Below are positions 43,064 through 46,095 of a stretch of DNA of 46,095 nt, piece by piece. The notes beneath the pieces were generated by a model. The model worked only from the letters and a program-made list of their open reading frames with translations, did not search any database and was not told the origin of the DNA. This DNA is from Ruminococcus flavefaciens. GTDB taxonomy: Bacteria > Bacillota > Clostridia > Oscillospirales > Ruminococcaceae. The stretch spans positions 1 through 46,095 of the forward strand of contig NZ_UETD01000016.1 of the NCBI RefSeq assembly GCF_900116855.1. Direction: 5' to 3'. Each line of letters begins with the position of its first letter. The first letter of the stretch is position 1. The position numbers and the translations under genes are program-made.

Positions 43064-44566
43064 CTATGCCCTGTGTCCGCCTATCTGCTGATTGCGCAAA
43101 CGGGCAGTGGCTCCGTCGCGGAAATTTGCTCCGCGGAGCAGAGCGTTCTTGCCGTAGCGTTCCTTTATATCAAGCATTGCCAGCTGGAGCGACCTCTCAC
43201 GCCGCAGCTCACGCTCCTCCGCATCTCTGCGGCGCTGATCCTCCTCGGGATCGGTGAAGAAGTCAAGCTGACGGAACTCCTCCTGCACTGACTCCGCAGG
43301 CACCACCCTGTTGGCACATATGGTTATCCTGCGTACCCAGAGTATGCCGTCGGTGATACGGTCGAAAAGCTCCACAGCCGCCTCGGTTATGACCTTTGAG
43401 GAGGACACGGGAGCAGTGAGATTTATGGTACCGTGGGAGTGTACGGGCACAGCCCTGCCGTAGTGATCAAGAGTGACTTTGCCCTCATAGCTTCGCATTA
43501 CGTCCTCTCTCCGCAGGTTGTTGACGTCGTAGCCTATGGTAAGGGTGAGCTGATCCGTCACCAGCCCCTTTCCCACCAGGTCAAGGGACAGCAGGTCAGC
43601 CATTTCCCACGTTATAAGACGGGCAGTATCATTCTCCGTAGCCTCCTGAAGCACCTGTCCCGAGCTGATACTGTTGCTCTCGGGGCGATAGCTCCTGATA
43701 TCGGCAATGGTGGTGGGCTCCCAGCCCCATGCATGGTCAATGAGGAGCTCCGCATTGACGCCGAACATCTTGTACAGAGCCTTCTCTCCGAACTCAGAGG
43801 TGGACATACGGGCGATATCCCCCATAGTGAATATGCCGCTGTGCTCGAGGCGGCTTGCATATCCCCTGCCAACGCGCCAGAAATCCGTAAGGGGACGGTG
43901 GTCCCACATAAGTCTGCGATAGGACATCTCGTCAAGCTCTGCTATACGGACGCCGTCCTTGTCCGCAGGCATTTTCTTTGCCACTATATCCATGGCTATC
44001 TTGCAGAGGTACATATTGGTGCCTATGCCAGCCGTAGCGGTTATGCCCGTGGTCTTCAGAACGTCCCTGACCATAGCCATGGTCAGCTCATGGGCGGTCA
44101 TGCCGTAGGTCCTTAGGTAAGCCGTGGCATCGATGAACACCTCATCTATTGAGTAGACATGGATATCCTCGGGAGCGACGTACTTTAAGTATATCTGATA
44201 TATTTTTGTGCTGTAAGCGATGTAGTGTGCCATACGGGGCGGTGCCACGATGTAGGACAGCTCCAGCGACGGGTCCTTAGCAAGCTCCGAAGCCAGATGG
44301 GACTGTCCCGTGAAGCGCCTGCGGGGCGCTCTGTAACGTCTCGCGGCGTTGACGTCAGCCACCTTTGCCACCACCTCGAAAAGCCGGGGCCTGCCCGGGA
44401 TGCCGCAGGCTTTCAGTGACGGCGACACCGCAAGGCATATGGTCTTGTCGGTGCGGCTCTTGTCCGCAACCACAAGGTTTGTATCGAGGGGGTCAAGCCC
44501 CCGTTCCACGCACTCCACCGAAGCGTAAAAGGACTTCAGGTCGATAGCTATATAAGTTTTTTCCAT
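43064..44566 (-). CDS. Y-family translesion DNA polymerase (UmuC/UvrX-like)
   Basis: 500 residues, GGAGG upstream. The palm motif AIDLKSFYASVE carries the first catalytic Asp, and YSIDEVFID the catalytic Asp-Glu pair; helix-hairpin-helix and little-finger domains follow. QLDFF near residue 425 is a probable beta-clamp binding motif. The C-terminal tail (EEDQRRRDAEEREL) is charged and helical. It would copy across damaged bases at the cost of mutation. The adjacent LexA box shows SOS control. Confidence 0.9.
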   Translation of the reverse strand: MEKTYIAIDLKSFYASVECVERGLDPLDTNLVVADKSRTDKTICLAVSPSLKACGIPGRPRLFEVVAKVADVNAARRYRAPRRRFTGQSHLASELAKDPSLELSYIVAPPRMAHYIAYSTKIYQIYLKYVAPEDIHVYSIDEVFIDATAYLRTYGMTAHELTMAMVRDVLKTTGITATAGIGTNMYLCKIAMDIVAKKMPADKDGVRIAELDEMSYRRLMWDHRPLTDFWRVGRGYASRLEHSGIFTMGDIARMSTSEFGEKALYKMFGVNAELLIDHAWGWEPTTIADIRSYRPESNSISSGQVLQEATENDTARLITWEMADLLSLDLVGKGLVTDQLTLTIGYDVNNLRREDVMRSYEGKVTLDHYGRAVPVHSHGTINLTAPVSSSKVITEAAVELFDRITDGILWVRRITICANRVVPAESVQEEFRQLDFFTDPEEDQRRRDAEERELRRERSLQLAMLDIKERYGKNALLRGANFRDGATARLRNQQIGGHRA

Positions 44567-44581
44567 GCCGCACCTCCTTAT

Positions 44582-44595
44582 CGAACATCTGTTCT
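44582..44595. promoter_or_regulatory. LexA/DinR SOS box
   Basis: CGAACATCTGTTCT contains GAAC-N4-GTTC exactly, the core of the Gram-positive SOS box. It covers the predicted transcription start of the polymerase promoter, 15 bp before the start codon, so bound LexA would block it. Confidence 0.85.
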
Positions 44596-44601
44596 TTTTA
44601 T

Positions 44602-44630
44602 ATTATAAACCTTATTTCTCTCCTTGTCAA
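44602..44630 (-). promoter_or_regulatory. Promoter of the polymerase-yolD operon
   Basis: Minus strand: perfect TTGACA (44630-44625), 17-bp spacer, perfect TATAAT (44607-44602). A 10-bp-arm A/T palindrome (44640-44663) sits just upstream. Confidence 0.85.
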
Positions 44631-44663
44631 GAGCTTTCAAAAAAGAAAATATGTTTTCTTTTT

Positions 44664-44804
44664 GTTATCCGTACTGTATTATTGCCGAGATAAAGGGTAA
44701 TTCCAACTGCTCACAGCGTTATCCTCAAAATTATCGTGCTGTGATTGGTCGATTTCTACAAAAATAAACGTTTTTGCGCTTCCAATAAGTTGCATAAGAT
44801 TATA
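44664..44804. other. Intergenic DNA without genes
   Basis: Only a hairpin-like TCACAGC...GCTGTGA (44711-44744) is visible. I see no RNA gene. Confidence 0.45.
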
Positions 44805-44833
44805 TTGACACTTTCACCAAAAAATGGTATAAT
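44805..44833 (+). promoter_or_regulatory. Consensus promoter of the U32-family gene
   Basis: TTGACA (44805-44810), exactly 17 bp, TATAAT (44828-44833): a perfect consensus. The leader is about 160 nt and includes TCGCGG (44849-44854)/CCGCGA (44871-44876), a hairpin near its 5' end. Confidence 0.85.
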
Positions 44834-45001
44834 TTTAATATGGGGCTGTCGCGGTAAAAAGCACATATATCCGCGATATTACGCACAAAACTTACATTAC
44901 AGAATTGACAAGACCCGCTTTTTCCAAGCGTATACCTTCAAAAAGATATTACAAGGTGTAAAAAGTCCTTACTTTACTTTTTAAGGGAGATGTGTAACCA
45001 C

Positions 45002-46095
45002 ATGAATCAGGATTCAATTTCATTTGATCTCGGTTGCAATTTTGATTACAAGCTCTTCGATTTCGTAGACCAGTATGACAAAAAGCACGCGATCACCAGC
45101 TTCTTCGGAAAGCTGAAACGTGACGGACTCCCCGGAGGCCGTACCGCTTCTATCATTCCTGACTTTACACTGGATCAGCTCGCTGACTATGTAAATGAAT
45201 GTAAGAAGCGCGACATCACTTTCAACTACCTGATAAATCCTCTGTCAATGGATCAGAATGAGATCGACCCCGTTGTCGGCAAGCAGATCCGTGACTTTAT
45301 CCACCAGATGTACGATATGGGTATCAGAGCTTTCACTCTCAATTCCCCTATCCTCATCAAGTATGTAAAGAGAGAGTTCAAGGACGTTTTCGTTACTCTC
45401 GGTCTTTACGCTTACCCCACAACTATCCAGCACATCGAGTACTGGCGCAACTGGGGCGTTGACGAGATCACTCTCGACCACGGCTTCAACAGAAGATTTG
45501 ATCTGCTCAGAAAGCTCCTTACTCAGTATAAGGACACCGATCTTCATCTCCGTGTCATCGCTAACAACCTCTGCCTGAGAGAATGTCCTTTCAGACTGGC
45601 TCACGGATGCTTCGTAGGTCACTCAGACCCTGAGAGGTTCTCCATGGACTATTCACTGGTAAACTGTGCATACAAGAAGGTAACTCACCCCGCAGCTATC
45701 CTCACAGCAGAGTTCATCCGTCCCGAGGACGTTCACTACTACAGAGAGCTGGCTGAGGAGACAGGCAACAAGCACTTCTCCATCAAGCTCATCGACAGAA
45801 CAAGAACAACAGACTTCCTCCACAAGGTCGTAAAGGGCTACATGGAAGAATCTTATGACGGAAACCTCCTCGATATCGTAAACTGGCCGCAGGCTAAGAC
45901 AATAGCTACAAGACCCGACGAAAAGGATCCCATGGCACAGGGCGCAGCTCCCACAGGTGCTCCTGTTGGTGCTCCCGAGGGTGCTCCTGCAGCAGGCGGT
46001 GCTCCCGCAGCAGAGAATGCAGGCGGACCTCCCCCTTGGGCAACAGGTGCTGGCGGACCTCCTCCTTGGGCAACAGGTGCAGGCGGACCTCCCCC
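45002..46095 (+). CDS. U32-family protein with Pro/Trp-rich repeat tail, 3' end outside the window
   Basis: 364 codons to the window edge, no stop seen. ATG 45002 is 12 nt after AAGGGAG; an in-frame ATG at 44990 abuts that site. Residues 1-300 look like a U32 (collagenase-like/UbiU-like) TIM-barrel protein, with C191, C195, C203 and C222 (NNLCLRECPFRLAHGC) in the pattern that binds an Fe-S cluster in UbiU/V and RlhA. After residue 310 the sequence becomes Ala/Gly/Pro-rich (TGAPVGAPEGAPAAG) and then repeats GGPPPWATGA in tandem, two full copies and a third started. U32 members act in peptide cleavage, RNA or quinone hydroxylation; this one's substrate is unknown. Confidence 0.7.
   Translation, partial: MNQDSISFDLGCNFDYKLFDFVDQYDKKHAITSFFGKLKRDGLPGGRTASIIPDFTLDQLADYVNECKKRDITFNYLINPLSMDQNEIDPVVGKQIRDFIHQMYDMGIRAFTLNSPILIKYVKREFKDVFVTLGLYAYPTTIQHIEYWRNWGVDEITLDHGFNRRFDLLRKLLTQYKDTDLHLRVIANNLCLRECPFRLAHGCFVGHSDPERFSMDYSLVNCAYKKVTHPAAILTAEFIRPEDVHYYRELAEETGNKHFSIKLIDRTRTTDFLHKVVKGYMEESYDGNLLDIVNWPQAKTIATRPDEKDPMAQGAAPTGAPVGAPEGAPAAGGAPAAENAGGPPPWATGAGGPPPWATGAGGPP

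Noticed and set aside
44745..44984. 79-codon open frame before the U32 gene
   Set aside because: It spans a perfect promoter and the leader; no ribosome binding site.
1..46095. CRISPR array, tRNA genes, rRNA genes or insertion sequences
   Set aside because: I found no regularly spaced short repeats with unique spacers, no cloverleaf-like sequence and no transposase on either strand.

Overview
The window looks like a chromosome segment of a fibre-degrading, cellulosome-forming gut Firmicute close to Ruminococcus (R. flavefaciens / R. champanellensis type). The evidence is two secreted proteins ending in dockerins of the GDxNCDGxV type, a GH30 glucuronoxylanase, a CotH-type protein, strong Gram-positive sigma-A promoters (TTGACA-17-TATAAT), AAGGAGG ribosome binding sites, a LexA/DinR-type SOS box, and endospore genes. 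The genus is inferred from protein signatures, not from any marker gene.

Layout. 1-9119 (minus): the N-terminal 3,039 codons of a giant secreted adhesin, with a choice-of-anchor-A-like head, many SpaA/Cna-B-like modules (11 very regular copies with a period of about 375 bp) and a threonine-only linker. Its end lies outside the window. 9622-10812: an ECF transporter S component with an unusual SpaA-like insert. 11192-21121: a 13-gene plus-strand operon for a compact, type II-like polyketide or modified fatty acid pathway: acyltransferase, two ACPs, three crotonase-like proteins, hotdog thioesterase, hydroxyacyl dehydrogenase, ketosynthase, MIF-like tautomerase, Cys-nucleophile alpha/beta hydrolase, AMP ligase and type II thioesterase. 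It is bounded by a consensus promoter and a strong terminator. 21237-24491 (minus): an ABC-2 exporter (ATPase plus two permeases), divergent from a DesK/NarL-type two-component system (24765-26507). The layout resembles B. subtilis LnrJK-LnrLMN and probably serves export of, or defence against, a lipid-like compound, perhaps the product next door.

26560-30306: a Nudix hydrolase (minus), then the sporulation pair SipL-SpoIVA. 30400-31205: two small minus-strand proteins, one a zinc ribbon, divergent from an XRE repressor with a palindromic operator candidate. 31392-34412 (minus): a CotH-family dockerin protein. 34917-38334: a biofilm-matrix operon (SipW signal peptidase, BsaA/TasA-like matrix protein, PPNTG-anchored surface protein, class B sortase), followed by an ECF sigma factor and a Thr/Ser-rich membrane anti-sigma candidate. 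40300-42348: a GH30_8 glucuronoxylanase with a CBM-like domain and a dockerin. 42352-42530: a structured intergenic region that may encode a minus-strand RNA. 42652-44566 (minus): an SOS-controlled Y-family polymerase with a YolD-like partner. 45002-end: a U32-family protein with a Pro/Trp-rich repetitive tail, cut by the window edge.

The most interesting element is the 11-21 kb operon. It builds chains with a ketosynthase, a stand-alone acyltransferase and two ACPs, but uses beta-oxidation-type dehydrogenase and crotonases instead of FabG/FabZ, and adds a tautomerase and a cysteine-dependent hydrolase. I do not recognise it as a described pathway.
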